Assembly (NCBI GenBank): GCA_028284445.1
Contig: JANQRS010000066.1
Location: 36,913-100,912, forward strand
Length of the DNA stretch: 64,000 nt
DNA from: Calditrichia bacterium
GTDB lineage: Bacteria; Calditrichota; Calditrichia; RBG-13-44-9; J075
Direction of reading: 5' to 3'
The notes under the pieces are model-generated. The model was not told the DNA's origin and made no database searches. It saw only the letters and a list, made by a program, of their open reading frames with translations. Shown here piece after piece: positions 50,672-58,708 of the stretch (positions within the stretch are counted from its first letter, which is position 1; every line of letters begins with the position of its first letter). The position numbers were made by a program, and so were the translations under genes.

Positions 50672-51916
50672 ATGAACCTGAAAGAAACTTTCCTGATTTC
50701 CCTGAGCGCCATCCGCGCAAACAAGCTTCGTTCGTTTTTGACTCTGGTCGGGATCATTGCCGGTGTGGCGTCGATTATCGCCATTATGACCGGTATTTCA
50801 GTGGTGCAAACGACTATGGAGAAAGAGATGAGCGTGCTGGGATCTACGACCTTTCAGGTGCAGAAATGGGCGGCCGGCGGACCAATTAGTGATGAAGAAT
50901 GGCGCAAAATCCAAAAGCGCCGACCGGTGACGGTTGAGAATGCCAATGCGATTCGCGATAAGGTGGCGACTGTGGACCTGGTGGGTTCGGAACTGTGGAG
51001 CTTTGGCTATACGGCCAAATACAAGAAGAACAAGAATGAACGTGTGACCATCTGCGGCGGCACACCTGAATACGCACCGAACAATACACATTACGTGGAG
51101 CTTGGCCGGAACATGACCAATGAGGATGTTAAGATTGGTCGCAATGTAGTTGTTCTTGGATATAATGTTGCGGAAACCTTGTTTCCATTTATCGATCCAA
51201 TCGGCAAAATCATCAAACTGGATGGCCGTAAGTATCGCGTTATTGGGGTCTTCGAGTCGAAGAACTCTGCCATTGGCGGAAATTTTGATAATTATTGCCT
51301 GATACCTATTAGTCGCTTTCAGCGTGTGTACGGCATGCGTACCGGCAATGGGAGCGAGCGTTCTGTCAACGTAACTGTCCGTGCGAAATCTCCCGATGTC
51401 TTACAAGATGCCATTGCCGAAACCCGTGCGGTGCTGCGCGCTGAAAGGCGCGTGCATCCGAAAGATGACGACGATTTCACCATTTATACCAACGACACCC
51501 AAATCAAGGCTTTTAACGAAGCAACTGCAGGCGTAAAAGCCGGCGCCCTGGTGATCGGTGCGGTTGCGCTGCTGGTCGCAGGTATCGGGATTATGAATAT
51601 TATGCTAGTATCGGTAACTGAACGCACCCGCGAAATCGGCATCCGAAAGTCACTTGGTGCGCGTCGCCGCAACATCCTCACCCAATTCTTGCTCGAAGCG
51701 ATTGTGCTTTGCAATATCGGCGGTGCGATTGGCGTGCTGGTCGGTTTCGGTCTTGGCAATGTGGTGACGATATTTACCGGTTTTGAAATGGCTGTGCCAA
51801 TGGAATGGGCCGTCGGAGGATTGGTCTTTTGTACGACCGTTGGCATCCTGTTTGGCCTGTGGCCGGCCGTCGTTGCTTCCCGCCTCGATCCGATAGAAGC
51901 ACTGCGGTATGAGTAG
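50672..51916 (+). CDS. MacB-like ABC transporter permease 2
   Basis: The 414-residue paralogue of permease 1 has the same order: an N-terminal helix (NKLRSFLTLVGIIAGVASIIAIMT), a periplasmic domain and three C-terminal helices with the conserved VALLVAGIGIMNIMLVSVTERTREIGIRKSLGA. The two probably form a heterodimer, which suits a single shared ATPase. Between the two genes is a 245-bp gap filled with a tandem repeat and other low-complexity DNA, so coupling could be weak. A possible ribosome binding site is CCGGAG before the ATG. Confidence 0.93.
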   Translation: MNLKETFLISLSAIRANKLRSFLTLVGIIAGVASIIAIMTGISVVQTTMEKEMSVLGSTTFQVQKWAAGGPISDEEWRKIQKRRPVTVENANAIRDKVATVDLVGSELWSFGYTAKYKKNKNERVTICGGTPEYAPNNTHYVELGRNMTNEDVKIGRNVVVLGYNVAETLFPFIDPIGKIIKLDGRKYRVIGVFESKNSAIGGNFDNYCLIPISRFQRVYGMRTGNGSERSVNVTVRAKSPDVLQDAIAETRAVLRAERRVHPKDDDDFTIYTNDTQIKAFNEATAGVKAGALVIGAVALLVAGIGIMNIMLVSVTERTREIGIRKSLGARRRNILTQFLLEAIVLCNIGGAIGVLVGFGLGNVVTIFTGFEMAVPMEWAVGGLVFCTTVGILFGLWPAVVASRLDPIEALRYE

Positions 51917-52346
51917 TGAATTTGCAAATGGGCAAATCTGCAAATAAAAAGGCGTTGATTTGTTAGAATGTTGATGCGTTAAAGCGTCTTTGGTTATTTG
52001 CCAACTGCACTATTTGGCCAACAATGGTTTATTTGATCAACAAGTTCGCCTGGAGCGAACGTCTGCTTGTGCTATGAAACGGCTCCGCCGTATATTGGTT
52101 CAACGATCAACGCTTTCCCCATTCTCTCCGTTCCAAAATTTCCAGATCTGCGCGATTGCTGATTTACCGGATTGCAGATTTGCTCATTTGCCGATTTATC
52201 GATTTCCAAATTTGCATAATTTTTTTGGACAAACGAGATATTATCTCTATTATTTACTTTGGTTTGAAGGGGCTTATGATTTGAGAGGATGCTAATAGCG
52301 TGAGACTGCTTAAGGAATGGTCTTTTCCGGAAGCAGGAATGGATGT
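51917..52346. other. 430-bp intergenic region rich in ATTTGC-type words
   Basis: It holds many near-repeats of ATTTGC/GCAAAT (for instance about 51920-51945 and 52160-52220) and a small GTTCGC...GCGAAC hairpin (52044-52060) similar to those in the mosaic clusters. No gene was recognised; the promoter of the ATPase/MscS pair must lie here or further upstream. Confidence 0.5.
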
Positions 52347-55300
52347 ATGAGCAAATTCAACCAACACGGCAAATTCTGGTCCGCAGAGCATGATGCCATT
52401 GAGCAGCTGATTGAGGAGTATCAGCGATTCATTGAGCAATACTTTCGCACGCGCCTGACGGTTTGGAAAGATCACTACATTGAGAAAATGGAAGCGTTTG
52501 TCGAGGTGCTCCGGCCATTGGCAGCGCAACGCGAATCGCTTCTTGAAAATGCCCACCCGCTACCGGCCATTTGGCAGGAAATCGAGAAGGCCTATCAGCA
52601 ATACCTGACATGGGCAGCCGCCGATCAGGAAAAATACCTTCGAAAAGATATCCACAAGACATTCTTACGTGACTTCGAGCGCGATCTTGTATCCCGGCCG
52701 GCACTGATTCACGTACAAATTCCCAAGACATACTGGGATGAGCGTCCGCATGATTCACAGGGTGTAAAGCTCTGGAAAACGCTGCGAAAACCGCTTCATA
52801 CGATACAGCGTCCCTTCGATTTCCTGCGTCGCACAGTCGTTAATTTGATCAGCAGCGATGCACCTTTGCCGCCGGGCCCGACGCGCAGCGTATATTTGCA
52901 CAACTTCCTCACATTCTATCTCGGTTTTCCGGTTGCCCGGCAGTTGCATGACGAGTGGCTGCGCTATCTGAAACACATCGCCCAGGCCTTCTATGATTTT
53001 CAGAGCAAAACGGAAGTCATTAAAGATCAATTTCTCTTCCTCAATCAATTTGGTGAAATGGTTGCCGGGGAAAACAACCAGGCGATCGTTGAAGCCTTTG
53101 ATCACTTAGAACAACACATGCGAGATATCGACGGGTTTCGGGAGCGAATTGATGCATTTGAGAAAGAGACAATTGCACGCTTCAATCGGGAATTGCGCAA
53201 GGATCTGAACGCTCTGCGTCACCAATGGGAATATGCCGGGACGATACTGCTTACCAATCAGGACTTCGGTAAAATGAAGCGCCATCGCGTGCGTCGCGAA
53301 ATGGATAAAGAATGCAGCGGTCAAATGACTGCCTGGCGCGAGTACCTGCGTAATAATCGTATCGAATGGGGCAAAAATCTGGAACTGGATGTGCTTGGGC
53401 TGCAGTCCGCCGGTATTGTTTTTGACATCATGTCGGTGCTGTCGCAAAAAATTACTGCTCAGGTCATTCCGGCTTTTGAAGAGGCCAAAGGACTTGTTGT
53501 CGACGCATTGAACGCCTTCGAGAAGCGCGATGAAGATGACGTATCCTCGATGAAGACCGAGATCCACAAGCAGAACCGCTCAACTTTGCGAATCCTTCGT
53601 GAGCAGTTGCTGCCGCAAATGCTGGACACCATCATTAATGCCAAGCTCGAAAATACCCTGAAAAGTGCGGTGCCGCGCATTGAAGAATTCATTGATAAAC
53701 TATCCGATAAACATACTGTTTTTCAGTTCCGGGACCTGGAAGGGCTGAAGCCGCGCTTCAATACCCAGGTCATTTCCCTCAAGGAACTGGTGCGTAAGGA
53801 AGGATTTACACCTTTTAAGCTGGAATACGAAAAGGCCTGCAAGGAGATTCACCAGGATATTGAACACACCACACGCGATATATCGGAGATCGATGAAATC
53901 GTCGAATTTAACCTGGAAGCGGCGTTGACTGTGCTCCGGAGCGATTCGGAAAATGCATTAGAAAAAGCCAGGCAAGAGGCCATTAACGGCCTTACGCGCG
54001 CTTCAGCCCAAACCGACGCAATGATCGAGAAAACCGAGAACCTGGTGCGCGTGACAGGTACAGCGCTGCTCGACAACGTGCTCAACTTCCTGTTTAAAAT
54101 TGAAGAGCTGATTGATAGCGAGAAGATCATCGAGCTCAACTTGCGGCTGATGGCGGCGAACACCAGGGAAGATTTCCGCAATTTCTGGGTGCGATTGCTG
54201 GAAGGAAGTACCTACGCAGTCAAAAACACCTGGCGGTTGGTTAAAGAAGGCCGCGAGCTCTGGAATCGGGCTTATCATCGCGTCACTTCAACACTTGGCC
54301 TTTCGACAGATATCGAAAAGGTCGAAGAATCCCTCATTCACTTCCTGGCGGTGTCTAAAAATCGAATTGCGGCGCTGCCCTTTGTATATCAACGCCTCTT
54401 TGAGCTGAAGCCATTGGAGGACGATCGCTTTCTTGTCGGGCGGGAAAGAGAGCTCAGCCAAATCGAACGGGAGTTTGCCGCCTGGAAAAACGGTCATTTT
54501 ACTTTTACTGCAATTATTGGCGAAAATGGCAGCGGGCGAGCGACTTTGCTGAACTTCGCCGAAAAAAGTATCTTCAAGAATTACGACGTTTGCCGTTTCG
54601 ACGTCAACAATCAGACAATCTATGAAGTTGAATCGCTTCTTGAGATCCTGAATAAGACCTTCGTTAAGGCGCTTCATAATCAAAGCTTCGAGTCCCTCGA
54701 AGAGCTGGAGGAAGCCCTCAATGCTCAGGAAAAAGGTGTGGTGTGTATTCTGAAGGATTTGCAGCGCCTTTTTATTCGGACAGTTGACGGCTTCGATTGC
54801 ATGGAGCGCTTCCTGCTCTTTATTTCCCGTACCGCGTCAAAGGTTCACTGGGTGATATCCTGCACTCAATATAGCTGGACGTATCTTTCGAGGGTCGTCG
54901 ACGTGCAGAATTTTACCCGCCAGGTTGTAGAGATGGATAACTGGAATGCGGAGCAGATCGAGGAAATTATCCTGCGCCGGCATCGACTGAGCGGCTATCA
55001 TCTGCATTTTACCGTACCGGCGTCGGTGCGTTCGTCGCGAAAATTCAAGAAACTAAATTCCGAAGAAGAGCGGCAAACCTATCTGCGCAAATATTTCTTT
55101 AGCCAACTGGCACAGCTAAGCGCCGGCAATATTACCGCAGCGATTCTCTTTTGGCTTCGCTCGATCAAGGAAGTTTCAGACGAGCAGTTTATGGTGCCGG
55201 CCAAAATTAATTTTGATGCCTCTTTCCTGGAACAGCTGTCGGGCGAGGAACTGTTTACCCTGGCAGCCTTTGTGCAACACGATCAGTTAATTGCTTCTCA

Positions 55301-55463
55301 TCATGCCATGATCTTTCATCAGGATATCCAGGAGAGCCGCTTGATTTTAACGCTGATGATGAATAAGGGATTTTTGACCTTTGAGGATGATCATTATCAT
55401 ATCGATCCGATTCTTTATCGTCCAATCCTGAGAAATTTACGTGAACAAAACATCGTCTCATAA
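52347..55463 (+). CDS. Large protein with coiled-coil/helical N-terminal part and C-terminal NTPase-like region, paired with an MscS channel
   Basis: ATG 52347 gives 1038 residues; an upstream ATG at 52317 has its AGGA directly adjacent and is less likely. About 690 residues are mostly helical with coiled-coil stretches (KARQEAINGLTRASAQ and DKLSDKH). The C-terminal third begins like an AAA_16/STAND ATPase (FLVGRERELSQIEREFAAW). Its P-loop reads GENGSGRAT (725-733), with Arg where the Walker lysine is expected. A Walker B-like VCILKD ends at Asp804, followed by a sensor-like VHWVISCTQYSW and a winged-helix-like tail (EEIILRRHRLSGYHL). It has no signal peptide and is probably cytoplasmic. The start of an MscS-family gene lies 11 bp downstream. 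No known family was recognised by eye over the first 690 residues. Confidence 0.75.
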   Translation: MSKFNQHGKFWSAEHDAIEQLIEEYQRFIEQYFRTRLTVWKDHYIEKMEAFVEVLRPLAAQRESLLENAHPLPAIWQEIEKAYQQYLTWAAADQEKYLRKDIHKTFLRDFERDLVSRPALIHVQIPKTYWDERPHDSQGVKLWKTLRKPLHTIQRPFDFLRRTVVNLISSDAPLPPGPTRSVYLHNFLTFYLGFPVARQLHDEWLRYLKHIAQAFYDFQSKTEVIKDQFLFLNQFGEMVAGENNQAIVEAFDHLEQHMRDIDGFRERIDAFEKETIARFNRELRKDLNALRHQWEYAGTILLTNQDFGKMKRHRVRREMDKECSGQMTAWREYLRNNRIEWGKNLELDVLGLQSAGIVFDIMSVLSQKITAQVIPAFEEAKGLVVDALNAFEKRDEDDVSSMKTEIHKQNRSTLRILREQLLPQMLDTIINAKLENTLKSAVPRIEEFIDKLSDKHTVFQFRDLEGLKPRFNTQVISLKELVRKEGFTPFKLEYEKACKEIHQDIEHTTRDISEIDEIVEFNLEAALTVLRSDSENALEKARQEAINGLTRASAQTDAMIEKTENLVRVTGTALLDNVLNFLFKIEELIDSEKIIELNLRLMAANTREDFRNFWVRLLEGSTYAVKNTWRLVKEGRELWNRAYHRVTSTLGLSTDIEKVEESLIHFLAVSKNRIAALPFVYQRLFELKPLEDDRFLVGRERELSQIEREFAAWKNGHFTFTAIIGENGSGRATLLNFAEKSIFKNYDVCRFDVNNQTIYEVESLLEILNKTFVKALHNQSFESLEELEEALNAQEKGVVCILKDLQRLFIRTVDGFDCMERFLLFISRTASKVHWVISCTQYSWTYLSRVVDVQNFTRQVVEMDNWNAEQIEEIILRRHRLSGYHLHFTVPASVRSSRKFKKLNSEEERQTYLRKYFFSQLAQLSAGNITAAILFWLRSIKEVSDEQFMVPAKINFDASFLEQLSGEELFTLAAFVQHDQLIASHHAMIFHQDIQESRLILTLMMNKGFLTFEDDHYHIDPILYRPILRNLREQNIVS

Positions 55464-55474
55464 AAGGACCGCGT

Positions 55475-56617
55475 TTGTATCGCACGACTAGACATCTATT
55501 GCTTGCTGCCATCGCTCTCTTCATGGCGAATTGTGCGTTCTTTGACTCGCAGGTAAGCCCGCCGGATTCACTCGGGATTGCAGATAGTCTGAAGGCTCTC
55601 GCTGTGGACTCCGCCAATACGGCCACGCAGGCCGATAGCGCCATGAGTGACAGCAATGTTACCGTCGCAGATTCAGCAGCGCAGGTTGCCATGGCGTCTG
55701 ACGCCGATTCTTCTGCAGCTGAACCGGAGAAGAAGGGCTTGCTCGAGCGGGTGACCGGCGTGAAGTTGCCGATCGGGAATCAGCAAAAGAACGAAGAGAG
55801 CACGGAGTGGGGTTTTATCACGCCCCAGAAGGTCATTTGGGCAATTATTGTTCTTTTGCTCTCCATCGTTAGTATACGCTATAGTACCCGTCTTTTGGAA
55901 GCCTTGGCTGAACGATGGGTCCGTCAGCGACTGTTGATCAAGGGCATTATTCCGATTTTCCGGGTAAGCAGCTATACCCTGGTAATCTATTTTATTATCG
56001 CCAACATCTTTAATCCGCCCATTAGTGCTTTGCTGGCATTTTCGGCCTCAGCTGGTGTTGCAATTGGTTTTGCCTCGCAGGATATTTTGAAGAATATTTT
56101 TGGCGGGATCATGTTGCTGACAGATCGCCCCTTCCAGGTTGGGGACAAAATCCAGGTTGGCGATCATTACGGCGAGGTTTTGGCAATTGGGCTCAGAACG
56201 GTGCGGATTGTTACCCCCGATGATTCAGTTGTTTCTATCCCCAATGGGGAAATGATTAACCAATCGGTTTCCAACGCTAACAGTGGGGCACAGGATTGTC
56301 AGGTGGTTGCCGAATTCTATTTGCCGGCAGATGTTGATTTGGTAAAGGCCAAGCGTCTGGCCAGGCGCGCAGCGGCAGTTAGCCGCTATTTCTACTCGGC
56401 CAAACCAATTGCTATTGTGATCAAGAATGAGAATCACCAGGGCCGTTCGATCTTGAAGATGCGACTAAAGGCCTATGTGATCAATATTCGCTACGAATTT
56501 CCATTTATGACGGAAATGACAGAGCTGGTAATGACGGCTTTCTTGAAAGAAGGTGTGGTCAATGCTGACGAGCTTAGCTTTATGCCCGGTGCAACCGTTC
56601 AGCGGGACGAGGCATAA
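55475..56617 (+). CDS. MscS-family mechanosensitive channel with lipoprotein-like N terminus
   Basis: The 380-residue product starts at TTG 55475, with AAGGA 6 bases upstream. An N-terminal signal ending LFMANC fits a lipobox, so Cys20 may be acylated. About 85 residues follow that are rich in Ala, Ser and Asp (DSANTATQADSAMSDSN). Then come membrane helices (VIWAIIVLLLSIV, YTLVIYFIIANIF) and the pore-lining TM3 with the MscS pattern of alternating Gly and Ala (LLAFSASAGVAIGFASQDILKNIFGGI). The beta-domain includes DRPFQVGDKIQVGDHYGEV and IPNGEMINQSV. The lipid anchor and long linker are unusual for the family. It is encoded 11 bp behind the large ATPase-like gene. Confidence 0.88.
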   Translation: MYRTTRHLLLAAIALFMANCAFFDSQVSPPDSLGIADSLKALAVDSANTATQADSAMSDSNVTVADSAAQVAMASDADSSAAEPEKKGLLERVTGVKLPIGNQQKNEESTEWGFITPQKVIWAIIVLLLSIVSIRYSTRLLEALAERWVRQRLLIKGIIPIFRVSSYTLVIYFIIANIFNPPISALLAFSASAGVAIGFASQDILKNIFGGIMLLTDRPFQVGDKIQVGDHYGEVLAIGLRTVRIVTPDDSVVSIPNGEMINQSVSNANSGAQDCQVVAEFYLPADVDLVKAKRLARRAAAVSRYFYSAKPIAIVIKNENHQGRSILKMRLKAYVINIRYEFPFMTEMTELVMTAFLKEGVVNADELSFMPGATVQRDEA

Positions 56618-56621
56618 AAAA

Positions 56622-56651
56622 GTGCGCTTTCACCTCCCCGCGAAAGCGCAC
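56622..56651. terminator. Strong 10-bp stem hairpin, intrinsic terminator for leftward transcripts
   Basis: GTGCGCTTTC (56622-56631) pairs perfectly with GAAAGCGCAC (56642-56651). On the minus strand the stem is followed by TTTTTTATG, a good T-tract, so it should stop transcripts coming from the right. It lies 4 bp after the MscS stop codon and may protect that end too. Confidence 0.7.
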
Positions 56652-56760
56652 CGTTGAAAGGCAGTGACAGTGGCACTTGAAAAAGAAAGTTGCAGTCACC
56701 AGTGGCACTCGGCAGGGAAAAGGCCTTGTTGAGCAGCTCCTGCAATCGCAACTTCATAAC

Positions 56761-56832
56761 TGCTACTGCTACTGCTACTGCTACTGCTACTGCTACTGCT
56801 ACTGCTACTGCTACTGCTACTGCTACTGCTAC
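56761..56832. repeat. 6-bp tandem repeat (TGCTAC), twelve perfect units
   Basis: Twelve perfect hexamers (72 bp) lie between the hairpin and the end of the leftward outer-membrane protein gene, 24 bp from its stop codon. Confidence 0.95.
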
Positions 56833-56856
56833 TGAAAATTAACTCCGCAGGACAAA

Positions 56857-57432
56857 CTAGCGACCGGATGGTCGTCGTGACTTGCTAATCCGGTCAATCG
56901 AATAACCAAATACAAATGATAGTCTAGCACCATCCGGATTTGTTGCGAATACCAGGTTTATTGGCAAGTTAACCCCGCTGTAGTTGAAGGTTTTGCCAAT
57001 GCCCATTACCAGCGAGGTATGCAGCGAATCTGGCGTGACCAGGAGATTCGGTCCCAGCCCGAACTCAAAGCCATTTGGCAAGCGGATTCCCATCGCCAAA
57101 GTACCATGCGGGATGAGTTTGCCATATTCGACACCGGTAACCATAGGAATCAGCTGCACGACAAAAGCCGGGCCGCCGGCATCCGGGGCTATCTGGTATT
57201 CGAAATGCCAGCCAAACTGACTCAGCAGGGGACCGAGATCATTGGCTTCCAATTCATCCAGTAAGGCGCTTTCGGGAATGTAAGTAACGCCTAAACGCGG
57301 ACCACCGAGATTCCGTTTTGCAAAATTAACCGGCTCAGCTTCAAAGCCTTTCTGTGCTGCCAGAGGACCGACCATCAATAGCAGACAAGTGGAAATTGCA
57401 AATAATCGACGCAAACAATTTGAATGTGTCAT
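56857..57432 (-). CDS. Putative outer-membrane beta-barrel protein (191 aa)
   Basis: The protein has a signal peptide (LFAISTCLLLMVGPLAAQ) and about 160 mature residues of alternating strands (WHFEYQIAP, FVVQLIPMV, GTLAMGIRLPNGFEFGLGPNLL, NLVFATNPDGARLSFVFGYSIDR). These suit a small eight-stranded barrel. The last residue is not aromatic (RRPSGR follows), so the classic insertion signature is displaced. No close family was recognised. It is transcribed leftward into the hairpin at 56622-56651 and the TGCTAC array. It is divergent from the AraC regulator gene. Confidence 0.6.
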   Translation of the reverse strand: MTHSNCLRRLFAISTCLLLMVGPLAAQKGFEAEPVNFAKRNLGGPRLGVTYIPESALLDELEANDLGPLLSQFGWHFEYQIAPDAGGPAFVVQLIPMVTGVEYGKLIPHGTLAMGIRLPNGFEFGLGPNLLVTPDSLHTSLVMGIGKTFNYSGVNLPINLVFATNPDGARLSFVFGYSIDRISKSRRPSGR

Positions 57433-57755
57433 CGTGCCTCCACAAATATGTTAAGTGAACACCGCCCTGCGGAACGCAGGTCTTTTGAATATGGCAGATC
57501 TATCAGCGATAAGCATGCCAGAAAATGGAGTTGGCTCTTAAGTATTTGTTAATTCTTACTTTGGGTTGGCGCATGTCGAGAGGCGGAAATGTGATGTTCG
57601 TCAATTTTGTCGATGCGACATCAGTTTGACACCAGCAAACTGTCGAATTTGACATCAGAGACATCCCCCTATATCCCCTTCGAAGTGGATATAGGGGGAT
57701 GTCCATTAAAAATTATTGCGCCGCAACCTGAAGTCCCTGTCTCCGTAAAACGGTT
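57433..57755. other. 323-bp divergent intergenic region
   Basis: It contains the sixth palindrome (57661-57702), a small GTTTGACACCAGCAAAC inverted repeat near 57626, and a TTGACATC run. It presumably holds the promoters of the outer-membrane protein gene and the AraC regulator; no clear hexamer pair was found. Confidence 0.5.
57661..57702. repeat. 42-bp palindrome, copy 6
   Basis: Arms ACATCCCCCT / AGGGGGATGT surround a CCCCTTCGAAGTGG core, with one mismatch in the inner stem (ATATCCCC against GTGGATAT). Confidence 0.9.
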
Positions 57756-58610
57756 ATGCCCTATCAAACCATTCAACCGCATGAGCGACTGGCGCCCTTT
57801 GTCGAGAACATCTGGGTGCAGGAAGATTTGCGCGATGCCGCACGTGAGGCATTTGTACCGACCACGGTGCTGCCGACGACGCGCCTTGATATGCTCTTCT
57901 TCTATCGCGATCCCTTTATTGAATTGGGTGTTGATGGACCGCTAAGATTGCCGCGTTTTTTTCTTCTGGGGCAAAAAACACGCCCGGATTCGGTTGCCGC
58001 TACCGGTCAAACCGGAATTATTATTTTCAGCTTCAAGCCCGGCGGTGGCTTTCCAATATTTAATTTGCCGCTCCATGAGTTCATCGATTGCAAAATCCCT
58101 TTCAGTGAGTTTATGAATCCCGCCGAAATTGCTGTCCTGGAAGATCGGGTAATGAATGCGGAGAACAATCATCAGCGAATCGATATTTTACAAGCGTTTT
58201 TGCTATCGTTGCTGGACGAGAATCAGTTTGATCCACTGGTTCGTCACACAACGCAAGTCATCAATACACAGCTGGGAAATATTCGGGTGTCATCCGTGGC
58301 TGAGGATGCCGGGCTTGGCCGACGGCAATACGAGCGGCGCTTTCGCAGCTCAATTGGCTTAAGTCCGCGAAAGTTTGCCAATGTGATTCGCTTTCAGAAA
58401 GCACTGCTCATGCTGCGGCAGGGTGTGCACTGGGCTGATATCGTCGTGAAGTGTGGCTACTACGATCAGGCGCACTTTATCAAGGAAGTGAAAACCTTCA
58501 GTGGCTTAACACCTAATGCCATTCGTGAAAACTTTCAACCAACCCCGCTAAAATCATTCTTTCAGTATCACCTTACGATGTCGCATTTTTACAATACACT
58601 TTATTTGTAG
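57756..58610 (+). CDS. AraC-family transcriptional regulator
   Basis: The 284-residue protein has a cupin-like N-terminal part (IQPHERLAPFVENIWVQEDL, LPTTRLDMLFFYRDPF, GQTGIIIFSFKPGG), typical of the DUF6597-type sensor domain, and a C-terminal AraC double helix-turn-helix (RVSSVAEDAGLGRRQYERRFRSSIGLSPRKF, WADIVVKCGYYDQAHFIKEVKTFSGLTP). It probably responds to a small ligand. Likely targets are the neighbouring genes. It is followed by the secreted LamG-like gene, with 98 bp between. Confidence 0.9.
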   Translation: MPYQTIQPHERLAPFVENIWVQEDLRDAAREAFVPTTVLPTTRLDMLFFYRDPFIELGVDGPLRLPRFFLLGQKTRPDSVAATGQTGIIIFSFKPGGGFPIFNLPLHEFIDCKIPFSEFMNPAEIAVLEDRVMNAENNHQRIDILQAFLLSLLDENQFDPLVRHTTQVINTQLGNIRVSSVAEDAGLGRRQYERRFRSSIGLSPRKFANVIRFQKALLMLRQGVHWADIVVKCGYYDQAHFIKEVKTFSGLTPNAIRENFQPTPLKSFFQYHLTMSHFYNTLYL

Positions 58611-58708
58611 CCAGCTATTTTTTCACTGGAAGCAATAGAGCTTCAAAATTAATTCAAAATTGATAGCGAATATGATATTGCGCAGTAGATAGCAAAGAAG
58701 GAGTGTCT

